Shown: positions 1 to 10,200 of the stretch, in pieces
Numbering within the stretch: the stretch's first letter is position 1
How the letters are laid out: every line of letters begins with the position of its first letter
Program-made: the position numbers and the translations under genes
Notes under the pieces: model-generated
Databases searched by the model: none
Told to the model about the DNA's origin: nothing
What the model saw: the letters and a program-made list of their open reading frames with translations, nothing else
NCBI RefSeq assembly: GCF_006542765.1
Contig: NZ_SKCD01000006.1
Location: 118,896 to 182,895, forward strand
DNA: 64,000 nt
Source of the DNA: Paenibacillus luteus
GTDB taxonomy: Bacteria; Bacillota; Bacilli; Paenibacillales; Paenibacillaceae
Direction: 5' to 3'

Positions 1-377
1 CCGTATAGCTCAGTTCCACCCGGAAAGGATAGCTTTGATCCGCCAATCGGACAATAAGCTGGTTTTCTCCTACGATTTCGTAGCTTTTATAGTTAAGCTT
101 CAGATCGCGGACGCCGTCATGGAACGTTGCCTTCAGGCATGGCTCGGAATAATGACTGCCTCCCCATCCTCCGTATTCTTCCATGTCGCGTTCTACATTT
201 GCATCGAAGGAGCTGTGCTGCCAGCCTTTTAACAGCTCCGCTGCTTCTTCGGATTCTACCGGCTCTCCCCAATAAACATGTTGAACGCCCCCCTTGTCGT
301 TAATGCCGAACAAATACGAGGACCGATCGGTACGAAGCTCAAAAAGCGAGCTTTTCTCCAAATAAGTAATAGCCAAA
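1..377 (-). CDS. Alpha-galactosidase, GH36 family, N-terminal part (truncated by window edge)
   Basis: The minus-strand frame from a TTG at 377 stays open to base 1, so only about the first 125 residues are present. It starts AITYLEKSSLFELRT and runs on with SSYLFGINDKGGVQHVYWGE, which resembles the N-terminal beta-sandwich domain of GH36 alpha-galactosidases; the catalytic barrel lies outside the window. The TTG start has GAGGAG eight bases upstream and no better start is in frame. It is the last visible gene of a run that begins with the sugar-binding lipoprotein at 3557, about 70 bp after the second permease, so it probably hydrolyses the imported galactoside in the cytoplasm. Family assignment comes from recalled sequence features only; the active site cannot be checked here. 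Confidence 0.72.
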
Positions 378-445
378 TGTAACACTCCTCTACGCTGCTA
401 ATCTTTTATTAAAACTTACGAAATGGCGCGACAAACACCTGTTTG

Positions 446-1264
446 TCAGCCCTTGACCGCACCCGCCGCGATGCCCTTGATAATATATTTTTGCATAAAT
501 AGGAAAAAGATGATAATCGGGACCATCCCCATCACTGCGTAAGCAAAAGCAAGGTTCAGGTCGCTGCTGTATTGGCCAAAGAAAAAATATTGCTGCAGCG
601 GTATCGTCCGGTAAGAGACATCCTGAAGGAAGAGCAGAGGAAGCAGAAAATCATTCCAAATATATAGCGCATTTAATACAAGTACCGTAGCCGTTACCGG
701 CTTAAGTAAAGGAATAATGATTCGGAAAAAGATGCCCGGTGTCGTACAGCCGTCAATTCGGGCAGCCTCTTCAATTTCTTGTGAAATCGCCCGGATAAAG
801 CCGGTATAGAACAGCACGCCCATCTGAATGCCCGCGCCGCCGTAAATCAGAATAATTCCCCAATGCGTATCAATCATATGAAGCGTCTTGCCCAGCTTAT
901 AGATCGGAAGCATCGTAATTTGGAAGGGCACCATCATGCCGGCAAGAAACAATACAAAAAACATTTGGTAAAACTTTTTGTTCCGTCTTGCGATCGAATA
1001 ACCTGCCATGGCTGAAATGATAACGATCAGCAGGATGGCCGCTACTGTAATGATCAAGCTGTTCAGGAATGCCGTCGGGTATCGGGAAGTGTCCCAGGCA
1101 TGCAGAAAGTTGGAGAAATCCAGCGCCGAAGGGAGCGCATAAAATGAATCATACGTTTCCTTCGCCGATTTGAAAGCCATAAGCACCGCAATATAGAAAG
1201 GAAACAAGAAGACAAGCGCTAATACCAAGACAATGCTAAACACAGCCGTATGCTTGACTTTCAT
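446..1264 (-). CDS. Carbohydrate ABC transporter permease (MalG type)
   Basis: This 272-residue integral membrane protein has a first membrane segment at about residues 10-30 and several more hydrophobic segments, as expected for a MalG-type sugar permease of the CUT1 class. The cytoplasmic EAA loop that contacts the ATPase is visible as EEAARIDGCTTPGIFFRIIIP in the C-terminal half. Its ATG overlaps the stop of the preceding permease by one base (TAATG), so the two are translationally coupled. No ATPase gene lies in the visible locus; CUT1 systems in Firmicutes commonly use a shared MsmX-type ATPase encoded elsewhere. The substrate is inferred from the neighbouring galactosidases, not from this protein. 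Confidence 0.93.
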   Translation of the reverse strand: MKVKHTAVFSIVLVLALVFLFPFYIAVLMAFKSAKETYDSFYALPSALDFSNFLHAWDTSRYPTAFLNSLIITVAAILLIVIISAMAGYSIARRNKKFYQMFFVLFLAGMMVPFQITMLPIYKLGKTLHMIDTHWGIILIYGGAGIQMGVLFYTGFIRAISQEIEEAARIDGCTTPGIFFRIIIPLLKPVTATVLVLNALYIWNDFLLPLLFLQDVSYRTIPLQQYFFFGQYSSDLNLAFAYAVMGMVPIIIFFLFMQKYIIKGIAAGAVKG

Positions 1265-2145
1265 TAGATTTCAACCTCCCTTCTGCGAAAGATCGAGAGC
1301 TGGATGATCGTAACGATAACAAGCACAACAAAGAAAATCATCGATAGCGCCATCCCGTATCCGCCTTTATACGAGGCAAAGGAGCTTCTGTAAATGTAGG
1401 TGGACATGACCTCGGTGGCGAAAGCCGGCCCGCCGTGCGTCGTAACGAATACGAGATCGAATACCTTTAAAGAGCCCGTTAGCGTCAATACCATATTTAT
1501 CGTAAAAGAAGGCGCAAGCAGGGGCAGCACGATATTCCAAAGCGTTCTTCCCGTGCCCGCACCGTCGATTTTCGCGCTTTCAATCAGTTCCTGGGGAATG
1601 CCCTGCAAACCTGCGATATAAATGATCATCGGTGCCCCGATGCCCTGCCAGACGGCAATGATGATAATTCCAAATAAGGCATGGTCAGGGTTGCCAAGCG
1701 GGCTGGTGACGTTTTCGAAACCAAAAAAATGAAACAGCTTGGGCAATCCCGTGCTGTAGTTGTAGCTCCAAATAAAGCCCGATAGAACGATGGAGATGAC
1801 ACTCGGCAGAAAAAACACCGTACGAAATACGTTGCGAAACTTTAAATACGAATCAAGCAGCAGCGCGAATAACAAGGACAGGCAATTCACCGCAATGGTC
1901 AAAATGATCGCATACTTGAATGTGTTTAGCAGCGCTTTCCATAAGTCATTGTCCGTCAGAGCATTTTTGTAATTGCCCCATCCGATATAATGGAGCGTCT
2001 GGGCGATTCCGTCCCAGTCCGTAAAGGAATACCGTATTCCCATCCCAAGCGGGATTAATAAAGCGAGTGCAAATAAACTGAAGCCGGGCACTAAAAACAA
2101 AACATACCAAAATTCATTTTTAACCGTTCGTCTCAACAAGCCCAT
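1264..2145 (-). CDS. Carbohydrate ABC transporter permease (MalF type)
   Basis: This is the first of two coupled sugar permeases (293 residues from the chosen start MGLLRRTVKNEFW). The frame is open further upstream to 2253, but that would overlap the binding-protein gene by 25 bases and add a non-hydrophobic arginine-glycine stretch. The ATG at 2145 has GGAGGAGGA just upstream, which decides the start. About six membrane segments are apparent, and the EAA loop reads ESAKIDGAGTGRTLWNIVLP. It pairs with the MalG-type permease to form the membrane channel fed by the lipoprotein encoded at 2229-3557. Confidence 0.92.
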   Translation of the reverse strand: MGLLRRTVKNEFWYVLFLVPGFSLFALALLIPLGMGIRYSFTDWDGIAQTLHYIGWGNYKNALTDNDLWKALLNTFKYAIILTIAVNCLSLLFALLLDSYLKFRNVFRTVFFLPSVISIVLSGFIWSYNYSTGLPKLFHFFGFENVTSPLGNPDHALFGIIIIAVWQGIGAPMIIYIAGLQGIPQELIESAKIDGAGTGRTLWNIVLPLLAPSFTINMVLTLTGSLKVFDLVFVTTHGGPAFATEVMSTYIYRSSFASYKGGYGMALSMIFFVVLVIVTIIQLSIFRRREVEI

Positions 2146-2228
2146 TCCTGCTCCTCCTCCGAAAATGCGGCTGAGCGGAACATTTGCCCCGCCCACCCGC
2201 AGCCGTTCTCCAAACCTATTTCCGCCTA

Positions 2229-3557
2229 TTATTTGTGGTTTTTGGAAATCCAATCATCCATATCCGCGATGATTTTGTCCGGAGTTGTCTTATTGAAGAA
2301 ATATTGCTGAAGCAATTGGCAGAATTGCGTGGACCAGTCCAGCGTCGTGTTCGCGAAATAAATTTGCGAGTCATACGTCAGGCCTTGATCGAAATAAGGC
2401 TTCAGCTCATCCATGGCAGGAGCAATGCTTGTTGTGGAACCTTTCACATAGCTTAATGATTTAATGTTGTTAACCCAAGCGTCTCCGCCTTGCTTGCTGG
2501 ACATAAATTCCATGAATTTAAGCGCAGCTTCCTTATGCGGCGTATTGCTTGCTACGGCAAGCGAAGCATCCGGATTAAATTCCAGCTTGTTCAAAGCTTC
2601 GTCATTGCTGAACGGGTAAGGAAAGTAGCCGAGATCGTTGTTGTAGAAATCCGGGTTTTTCTTCTCAAAATCCAGCAGCGGCCATGTGCCGGTATACATC
2701 ATTCCGACCTCGCCTTTGGAGAACAGATCTACGACACCGTTGTAATCCACGCCAAGCTGATCCTTGTTGCCCAGCTCAAACAGCTTCTTGGCCCGTTCAA
2801 TCGTTACCTTTACTGCCGGGTTATCCGCAAACTTGGCTTGCCCTACTTCAAGCTTCTGGAAGAAATCCGTTTGTCCCTCTTCAAGCGCCGTTAAGCTTGG
2901 CAGATCGCGTGAAGCCCACATTCCTAGCGTCCAACCATCCTTCCACCCTAGCGCAAACGGCGTCTTGCCCGCTTCCTTGATTTTATTGGCTGCTTCAATC
3001 AATGCATCATAGGTTCTAGGAACCTCCAGCCCTAGATCACTGAATATTTTCTTGTTGTAAAATACGGCAATCGGCCCGCCATTAACTGGCATGACATAGT
3101 TTTTGCCGTCTGTCGCCTGACCCTTCAGCACATCCTCGTCAAAGTTTTCCAGGAAAGGCTGCCCTGTCAGATCCATAATGTAACCGCCATCGGCAAACAA
3201 TTTCGTTTGGCCGCCGGGATTTAGCGTGAATACGTCAATGATATCGCCGCCCGCTAGCTTCGTTTTGATCAGCGTATAATAGTCATCGTATTTAACGGGC
3301 TGAACCTCAACGGTAATGTTCGGGTTCTCTGCTTCGAACTGCTCTACGATTTTTGCAACGCCATCGGTCACATCGCTCTTAAAATGCATAAACGAGATCG
3401 TAACCTTCTCTTCCTTCGTGTCCTCTGCCGTGGCCGCCGGCTCCGTCCCCTTGTTCGTATCTTTCGTAGCCGCAGGCTCGTTGTTGCCGCTACCGCAGGC
3501 TGCAAGCAGAAGCATGAGCATCGCTAAGCACAAGCCTATGATCATTTTTTTGTTCAT
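2229..3557 (-). CDS. Sugar-binding lipoprotein of ABC transporter (family 1 solute-binding protein)
   Basis: This 442-residue extracellular solute-binding protein starts MNKKMIIGLCLAMLMLLLAAC, a lipoprotein signal peptide with an LAAC lipobox, followed by a low-complexity acidic linker and then a periplasmic-binding fold (KVTISFMHFKSD onwards). The start at 3557 rather than the upstream ATGs is preferred because AAGGGGAAC lies just before it and the signal peptide then begins normally. It captures the sugar outside the membrane and delivers it to the two permeases directly downstream. A promoter with a motif shared with the secreted galactosidase gene lies 50-120 bp upstream. The ligand is unknown; alpha-galactosides such as melibiose or raffinose are inferred from context. 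Confidence 0.93.
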   Translation of the reverse strand: MNKKMIIGLCLAMLMLLLAACGSGNNEPAATKDTNKGTEPAATAEDTKEEKVTISFMHFKSDVTDGVAKIVEQFEAENPNITVEVQPVKYDDYYTLIKTKLAGGDIIDVFTLNPGGQTKLFADGGYIMDLTGQPFLENFDEDVLKGQATDGKNYVMPVNGGPIAVFYNKKIFSDLGLEVPRTYDALIEAANKIKEAGKTPFALGWKDGWTLGMWASRDLPSLTALEEGQTDFFQKLEVGQAKFADNPAVKVTIERAKKLFELGNKDQLGVDYNGVVDLFSKGEVGMMYTGTWPLLDFEKKNPDFYNNDLGYFPYPFSNDEALNKLEFNPDASLAVASNTPHKEAALKFMEFMSSKQGGDAWVNNIKSLSYVKGSTTSIAPAMDELKPYFDQGLTYDSQIYFANTTLDWSTQFCQLLQQYFFNKTTPDKIIADMDDWISKNHK

Positions 3558-3608
3558 TGTGGTTCCCCTTTTCATAATCAAGAGTTTGGAACGCTGTCAC
3601 TCGTTCTG

Positions 3609-3676
3609 TCTCTATCATAGAATTCAGAAGGAAAAATCGTAATCCAATAATTTGTGTTTCGATTGTTCAAATTTTT
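3609..3676 (-). promoter_or_regulatory. Promoter with candidate activator site for the sugar transporter operon
   Basis: Read on the plus strand, TAATTTGTGTTTC at 3648-3660, five variable bases, then TTCAAATTTTT at 3666-3676. The same 13+5+11 arrangement occurs at 10394-10422 upstream of the secreted galactosidase gene. In both places a matching element (TCTCTATCAT here, 3609-3618, containing TATGAT on the minus strand) begins 39 bp to the left of the motif start, and both motifs lie about 91-93 bp from the start codon. It is read as a -10 region with an upstream activator site; the AraC-type regulator encoded next door is the obvious candidate. The motif overlaps the last codons of that regulator gene. 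Confidence 0.6.
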
Positions 3677-5271
3677 ATACTTACGGAATGATCCTGTCCC
3701 CTGGACTCCCGGTACTCTGTGGGCGTTAACCCCATTACCTTGCGGAAAACCTGGCTGAAATAACGCTGGTTTTCATAGCCAATCAGCTCGGAAATCTCGA
3801 TAATTTTCCGGTCAGTGCCCCCGAGCAGCTCACAAGCCTTTTCTATCCGCTTGCGGCTCACATATTCAATAAAGTTTTCTCCCGTCACCGTTTTAAACAA
3901 TTTGCTTAAATAGCTCGGATCGATATGGTACCTTGTTGCAATGTCGACCAAGCTTAAATCCTCAAAATAACGCTGATCAAGCAAGGCTACAATCTCGCGA
4001 ATCGTGTAATCGGTATCCGGCTTCTCATGTCTCGTTGCCAATTGCTCAGCAAAGGCACAGACCTGCGCCGCCCAAATGTGCAGCTCTGCCGGTTCAAGTA
4101 CCTGCAGGATCGCTTTAGGCTCAAGGAAGGACGACCATTCCGACTGATGCTGGTCGCCTATCGGCAGCAGCTCAACCGCGCCGGCGAGCTCCCTTTGAAC
4201 GGACTGGATGGATGCTCCATGCGCCGACAGGATTTGATGAACAAACTGGTTGAATATTCGCTGCATATCCTTGCTCTTGCCTGACACGAGAGCTTGCTTT
4301 AGCGTCTGGGCTTCGAAGGAGCTGAGTATGGCTTGCTCAAGGATGGGGGCTTGCCGCCGCGCTTCGCAAACGTCGAGCCCCATTCCTTGAAACGGATTAG
4401 CAAGCAGCGCCTGCTGCGCGGCATGATAGGCCGCAGGAAGCTGCTCGAAGGGCTCATCTGCCGGGCTAAGCCCTACGATAACATCCGCTTGGTACATATG
4501 CTTCATAGCTTCATGGAACTTGCCGAGGAATGAGTGCAGACAAGGAGTGTGATCCATCGAATCGGGAAAAAGAATGATAATGTTCTCCCGGTCATCCGAT
4601 TTGAAGGCAACCGTCGTTTCTCCGCGCAGCATTTCAAGTACGATATTTTCTACGCTATACATCAGCAAATCCGCATTGCCGTGAAACTTCCTATCTACGA
4701 TCCGGCGATATTGCCGCAGCTTAAGTACAGCCAATCGAAGCCTGCTGCTCGCACAGCCAAGTCCCAGCTCCGAGGCCTGGGCATAAAGGTCAGCGTGATT
4801 GTTAATGCGTCCGCTGACCACATGCTGAAGGAACACCTCCCGCTTCAAGCTCAGCATATCCTCTTTATGCTTCTTCTGCTGCTGCAGGCTGAGATGGCTC
4901 TGGCTGGCTGCGATAGCCTTGCCAAGCGCTGCTCTCAGCTCCGCAGCCGAGACCGGCTTCATCACGTATTCACATGCCTGGTAGGTTAACGCAGCCTTCA
5001 TGTATTCGAACTCGGAGTACCCGCTGATGACCACCGTTTTGATCTCGCTATACTCCCTATGCAGCTCGGCAAGAAATGACTTCCCATTCATGACCGGCAT
5101 GTTCATATCGGTCACCACGATATGCGGCTTGCTCATTCGGATCAGCTCCAGCGCCTCTTCCCCATGCCTCGCTTCCGCAATTACTTCCAATTCCAGCGGA
5201 AGCTCTCCGATCATTTTGCTAATGGATTTACGTCCCCACGGCTCATCATCCACGACCATCACCTTGTACAT
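3667..5271 (-). CDS. Response regulator, receiver plus AraC-type DNA-binding domain (YesN-like)
   Basis: This 534-residue protein has an N-terminal receiver domain (about 1-120): MYKVMVVDDEPWGRKS carries the acidic pair, VVTDMNMPVMNGKSF the phospho-accepting Asp, and VISGYSEFEYMKAAL followed by YVMKPV the switch Thr/Ser and Lys regions. A long middle region follows, then two helix-turn-helix units at the C-terminus (about 430-525: YHIDPSYLSKLFKTVTGENF and IGYENQRYFSQVFRKVMGLT). GGAGG lies nine bases before the ATG. It overlaps the end of the sensor kinase gene by 26 bases, so the pair is co-transcribed. It likely activates the transporter operon and the secreted galactosidase gene. Confidence 0.95.
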   Translation of the reverse strand: MYKVMVVDDEPWGRKSISKMIGELPLELEVIAEARHGEEALELIRMSKPHIVVTDMNMPVMNGKSFLAELHREYSEIKTVVISGYSEFEYMKAALTYQACEYVMKPVSAAELRAALGKAIAASQSHLSLQQQKKHKEDMLSLKREVFLQHVVSGRINNHADLYAQASELGLGCASSRLRLAVLKLRQYRRIVDRKFHGNADLLMYSVENIVLEMLRGETTVAFKSDDRENIIILFPDSMDHTPCLHSFLGKFHEAMKHMYQADVIVGLSPADEPFEQLPAAYHAAQQALLANPFQGMGLDVCEARRQAPILEQAILSSFEAQTLKQALVSGKSKDMQRIFNQFVHQILSAHGASIQSVQRELAGAVELLPIGDQHQSEWSSFLEPKAILQVLEPAELHIWAAQVCAFAEQLATRHEKPDTDYTIREIVALLDQRYFEDLSLVDIATRYHIDPSYLSKLFKTVTGENFIEYVSRKRIEKACELLGGTDRKIIEISELIGYENQRYFSQVFRKVMGLTPTEYRESRGQDHSVSIKI

Positions 5272-7054
5272 CTGCCCCAGCCTCCGTTCTATTTGGGATT
5301 CGAATCGAGATTGACGTTTCGGTTCCTTCCTCGCTATGAATCGTTATGCCGTAATTGGGACCATAAACAAGCTTGATGCGTTCATGGACATTTTTCAGGC
5401 CAATCGAGACACCAGCGAATACTTCCTTTGATGGATGGCTAATATCCTTTCGGACGGCTTCCAGTTTATCCTTATCCATACCAGGTCCGTTATCCCATAC
5501 GGTAAGAAGGATATCATCCGATTCACGAACGGCGCTTATACGGATCAGCAACTGCGTGTCATCGTCCTTGACCAGCCCATGGACGATGACATTTTCAATA
5601 ATGGGCTGCAGCACGAATCGAATGATCGTCACATCCATAAAAGTCTCAGGCACATCAATTTCCAGTCGCAAGGAATTTTCAAATCTCAGCTGCTGGATAT
5701 ACAAATAATTGTTTACATGCACTACCTCCATGCGCAGTGTGGACTCCATATTCCCTTCATAGAAGCTGTACCGGAACATATCGCCCAGCGCCCTGCACAT
5801 TTCATGGATTTCATAATCTCCCATCAGGACGGCTTTTCCGCCTATCGTTTGCAAGGTATTGTAAAGAAAATGAGGATTGATTTGCATCTGCAGCGCCATA
5901 ATATGCGCCTCCTTGTTGCGCAGCTGCATTTGAAACTCGGTTTCGATCATCATTCTTATTTTTTCCGTCATATAATTAAAACTGCGCGTCAGCTCCGAGA
6001 TATCGTCTCGCCACAGTTGCGGCTGTTTGACGGTTGCCTGCAAATTTCCGTTTCGAAAGGCTTTCATCGCTTTGCCCAGCATAAGCAGCGGCCTCGTAAT
6101 AAATCGCTGTGACAGAAACGAAAAAATATAGATAAACAACAGCACAAGAATGAGCGCAACAATCGTAATCAGCATCAAATGATCGCGGTTTAGCCTAAGC
6201 TCCGTATTAGGGTACACAATGGACAAACGGATATTGCCATTGTTAATGAAGGAGGTACTGGTTAACCGATCCTTGTTGTCTGAGAAACGAAGATCATGCT
6301 TTTGACTGCTTATGGGCAGCTTTGGCGGTTCATAAGGGTCGATGGATGCCGCATAACGATCAGAGGTTTGATAGAACGTATCCCCGCGCCTGTTCTGTAA
6401 AATAATTTCGTTTGGCTCGTAATTATATCGTTCAATCATCTTCACGATTTCTTTGCTAGGGATATAGAAGATGAGCGTGCCCACCTTCGATTTGGAGAAA
6501 GGGTCATAAATCGTTACACCATACACAAAAAATGACTGCTTCAGCAGCGATTCCGTATACGTGAACATCAACGTGTTCTGAAAAGGCAAGTCCAGCATCT
6601 CATCTGAATAGGGCGTGCCTTTGCCCAGCATAATCGCATCATAACTGGAAGCTCTTGACCAATTATCGGCCAGCCTATTATTTTTTCCATAGATCATCAC
6701 TTTCATGATATGCTCGTTTCGGCTCTCGACCAGTCGGTAATAATTATTTAACGAATCCTTTAGGTTAAGAATATCCGGATTATTGTAATCAATGCCATGC
6801 TCCATCAAGTTCATAATTCGTTGAAAGCCGTAGACCTGAAGAGCGGAAGCTGATACATTTTGAAAATATTTGTCCAAATAATCCGACAGGTAATCGGCGT
6901 TTTGATTCGAGCTGCGCAGCATCGTCCTCTCCAAGGAACGGGCATTCGTATCATAAAATAAGTAGGAGAGAATCAGCAGCGGAATTAAGGAAATCAGCAC
7001 GGTGCTCCATACAATCTTGGTTTTGATGCTGCGATTAAGCAAAAAACGAAGCAT
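5246..7054 (-). CDS. Sensor histidine kinase, YesM type
   Basis: This 602-residue kinase has a membrane segment at about 14-32, an extracellular sensing region, a second membrane segment near 290-312, a HAMP-like linker, and then the His_kinase domain with MQINPHFLYNTLQTIGG (phospho-accepting His) and an ATPase domain with WDNGPGMD. This layout is that of YesM/LytS-class kinases, which in Paenibacillus usually sit beside YesN regulators and sugar ABC transporters. AGGAGGTGGGCGG precedes the ATG. Two 11-bp direct repeats lie 70-105 bp upstream. The signal is unknown; it may be the bound sugar or the binding lipoprotein. Confidence 0.94.
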   Translation of the reverse strand: MLRFLLNRSIKTKIVWSTVLISLIPLLILSYLFYDTNARSLERTMLRSSNQNADYLSDYLDKYFQNVSASALQVYGFQRIMNLMEHGIDYNNPDILNLKDSLNNYYRLVESRNEHIMKVMIYGKNNRLADNWSRASSYDAIMLGKGTPYSDEMLDLPFQNTLMFTYTESLLKQSFFVYGVTIYDPFSKSKVGTLIFYIPSKEIVKMIERYNYEPNEIILQNRRGDTFYQTSDRYAASIDPYEPPKLPISSQKHDLRFSDNKDRLTSTSFINNGNIRLSIVYPNTELRLNRDHLMLITIVALILVLLFIYIFSFLSQRFITRPLLMLGKAMKAFRNGNLQATVKQPQLWRDDISELTRSFNYMTEKIRMMIETEFQMQLRNKEAHIMALQMQINPHFLYNTLQTIGGKAVLMGDYEIHEMCRALGDMFRYSFYEGNMESTLRMEVVHVNNYLYIQQLRFENSLRLEIDVPETFMDVTIIRFVLQPIIENVIVHGLVKDDDTQLLIRISAVRESDDILLTVWDNGPGMDKDKLEAVRKDISHPSKEVFAGVSIGLKNVHERIKLVYGPNYGITIHSEEGTETSISIRIPNRTEAGADVQGDGRG

Positions 7055-7127
7055 CCGCCCACCTCCTGAATTTCCGGGACTTCTTCACCGTACACCTTCA
7101 TTATTGATATTTTCACCGCCGCGAACA

Positions 7128-7159
7128 ATGGACGATATCATGTTCATGATGGACGATAT
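7128..7159. repeat. 11-bp direct repeat upstream of the sensor kinase gene
   Basis: ATGGACGATAT occurs at 7128-7138 and again at 7149-7159, exactly 21 bp apart, which is two helical turns. It sits 74-105 bp upstream of the kinase start and left of the terminator of the preceding gene. Same-face direct repeats at this spacing are typical of AraC-class regulator sites; a binding role is inference. Confidence 0.4.
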
Positions 7160-7174
7160 GCTTCTAAACAGACA

Positions 7175-7218
7175 AAAGACTCTTGCCCAGCCTAACTTTC
7201 AGCTGAGCAAGAGTCTTT
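7175..7218 (-). terminator. Terminator after the secreted galactosidase gene
   Basis: AAAGACTCTTGC pairs with GCAAGAGTCTTT across a loop of about 20 bases. On the minus strand the stem ends in TTTTGTCTGTTT. It begins within 10 bases of the stop codon of the 7227-10301 gene. Confidence 0.8.
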
Positions 7219-7226
7219 CTCAATTT

Positions 7227-10200
7227 TTATTTGTAAATGGTAAAGATCAAATCCCGGTTGCCGCTGCTTTCCGTTGTCCAGGTTATGCCGCCGTTCGTCG
7301 ATAGCCGCTCAAATCCGCCCGCATAAGGATTGCTGTCGCTATAAGCGAAACCGTACTTATTGCTCGTTGATGCGTCATCCAGCGTTTCCGGCGAACGGAG
7401 AATCAGTCCGTATTTCTTCGACGTATCGAGTCCGCTCAGGCGCGGGTAAATCGAATATGGCGTTGCCGCTCCCGGTACATTGTTCGGTTGAAGCGCTGCG
7501 CTGAACAAGGTGCTTACCGGATTATTGCTTGTATCCAGCTGGACAATATCAAGATAGAGATTATCCTCTGGCACTTTGTTTACGTAGCTTTCATACAGAT
7601 AAACATCCATTTTAGGCAAGCTCGACTGCGTCAAGGTAAAGGTTTGCATTCGTTGAATAGTCGCCCGAATATCCGAATAGGTAGAATAGGCGCCATTGCT
7701 GTTGTCTTGATCAATCATGTAACCCGTATTGCCCGGTACGTTATAGATTTCAATTTCTTGAATGGAAGGAATGAATCTGGCCGTTTTGACATAAAGCCTT
7801 ATTTTCGAAGTGGATACGGTCGGGAAATTATAGATACGGCGGTCGCCGATCGTAAATCCCTTCGTTAGGTCTACATAGCTTGTTCCGTTCCAATATTGCA
7901 GCGCATACGTATCAATTTGGTAGCTTTGGCTGCCTGAGCCGTATTCGCTTAGGACGACGCGGTTGACGTTCGTATTTGCGCCAAGGTTAACCTCTATCCA
8001 CTGATTGTTGGCTGTACCGCCCGCTGCGCTCCATCTGGTAGCGAGATTTCCATCCGTTACTTTGGATGCTTCGTATCCGGAGCTTCCCGACCAGGTAGAG
8101 GATGCCGTGGCCGTCTTGCCAAGCGCAAGATTCGTAGGTGCGAGCGGCAGCGACGACGGCTGCGGCGATACGCGAACGATAATCGATTCGCCAGGCTTTA
8201 AGGTACGCGAGTAGCTTCCCGTAAACTGCCCGATTTTTGTTTTGCTATAAATCTCCGTTAACGTGTAATTCGTGGTTGCGCTTAAGCCCAGATCACTGAA
8301 GGACAGCGAGACGGAAGCCGGATTATTCATATCCCAATTGGATAAGCCCACGACACGGTCGCCGTTCGTATCCGTCAAATAGAGAGCAATTGGCGAATGC
8401 TCCAGCTTGTGATAGAAATTCGACATCTTCACCGGCTTTGCCGCCTTGCCCTTTTTCACCAAATCCAGCAGGCCCTCGTTTTGCAAAATGGCCATTCGGT
8501 CCTCCGAGATAAACGGCACGTTGTCACCGATCAGCCAGTGGCCGCCTCCCATAATAATTGCTGTCGTTAGGAGTGAAGCTTCGTTTAATGTTACCTTACC
8601 AAATCCGTCGATGACGCTTTCCGGAAAAATCATATCTGGATCGTTATACGCATACAACGTATCGTTCGTCCACCAAGATGCCGCTGTATTCAGCGCCTGG
8701 CGCTCAATGCCCGGGTAAGACTCCAGCCCAATTGTAGTATCTACTCCTGTCCGTCTGCCATGGGCATAACCGGAAGGGAGCAGCGGGGCAATCGATTCGT
8801 TAATATAAATATCCTGCGGGGCAGCCAGCAATGTATCGCGCATGATCTCCATGCCTATACGGTAAGCCTGCATGCCATTTTTGGTCGTATCATAGAATTT
8901 CCCGTCATACATGCCCAAATCGATAAAGTCCAGCTTTACATAATCGAAGCCCGGGGCGACGTGATACTTGTCCATGACCCACTCGATATAGGCTTGGCCG
9001 CCGGGATGCGTTGCATCTACGATGTAAGTGTTAATATACGACTTGATTGGACTTCCGCTCGCATCCTTCAAGGCAATATTGCCGAACGTATACGATGTGC
9101 CTGGTACCGTATCCGCCAAATCGTCAAAAATAGCAAACGGAGCGGAATATGTGCCAGCTTTCATCCCTTTCGCATGGACATAGTCTACAAAGTCATCCAG
9201 ATTCTCGAGGTCCGTCTTCCCCTCTACACCTTGGTAACAACAATCCAAATTCATATAATTATAGCCAAGCGGCTTCAAGTGCTTCTCGAAATAATCCGTC
9301 ATCGGAAACATAGCGTCCGCCGTTGGATAAGTATAATAGGCGTACCATGTATTAAATCCGATAGGGACGGCATCATTCCATTCCAGCTTAGGCTCCGCAA
9401 CGGCATAGGTGCTGCCAAACGTCTCCAGCCCTTTCTGGTAATCGTCAAAATAACCTAGAAAAAATTTGTCAGAGGATACCGAGGTCCCTCTCTGCTGGCC
9501 ACCCGCATTATATACGGAAAACGCCGTCAAAGGACCGTTGGCCGCAGCTGCTTGACGCAGATACTGCATGCTTTTCCACTTGAATGTCGTCGCTGCTCCA
9601 GCTATAAACCCTTTTTTGTTCGTATTGTCGAACATGGCGGCAACCCAGTAGCTCGTCCCGTTAAAGGGTGCCCAGCTTTCGGTTGAACCGTATGGCCTAT
9701 CGTAGCCATTTTGACTGTTGCCAAAATCATTAACCGGTGCCACGCCAAAGTCATAATTGTTCGTATAAGGCGTCGTATAGATGCGTTTATCCGAGCCCGC
9801 ACCAATATCTAAATTTCCTGCCGCAATCGGTTCCATAAAATCAATGCTTTTGCTCGTACCGTTGTTAACGGTCATATCCGCAAGAATATACGAGTGGTTC
9901 TCATACATAGCGATGCGGAGAATAATCGTAGACCCGGCGCTTAAGGTATTCGTAATCGTCAGTTGCTTCCCGTTGATACCGTAGTTATCTGTACCGATCG
10001 ATGCCCAGCTTGCCGTACGCGTCCCCGCATCAAAGGAGCTGATACGGGCCCCGCTTCCGACAATGCCGTAATCCGAATAAAAATCCGACATGATGACCGT
10101 GCTTCCGGCTTGGAAATGACCTTTGCCATCCGCCAAGTCATACGTAATCGTTAAATTCCCGTTGGTAGCGGTTACAATACTGCCTGCTTGAGAGATCGTT

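Noticed and set aside
3575..3600. Possible cre site near the binding-protein start
   Set aside because: Only a partial match to the consensus, with errors in the core right half.
5435..6112. A 225-codon frame opposite the sensor kinase
   Set aside because: Antisense shadow of the HATPase and HAMP regions; no ribosome binding site and no family likeness.
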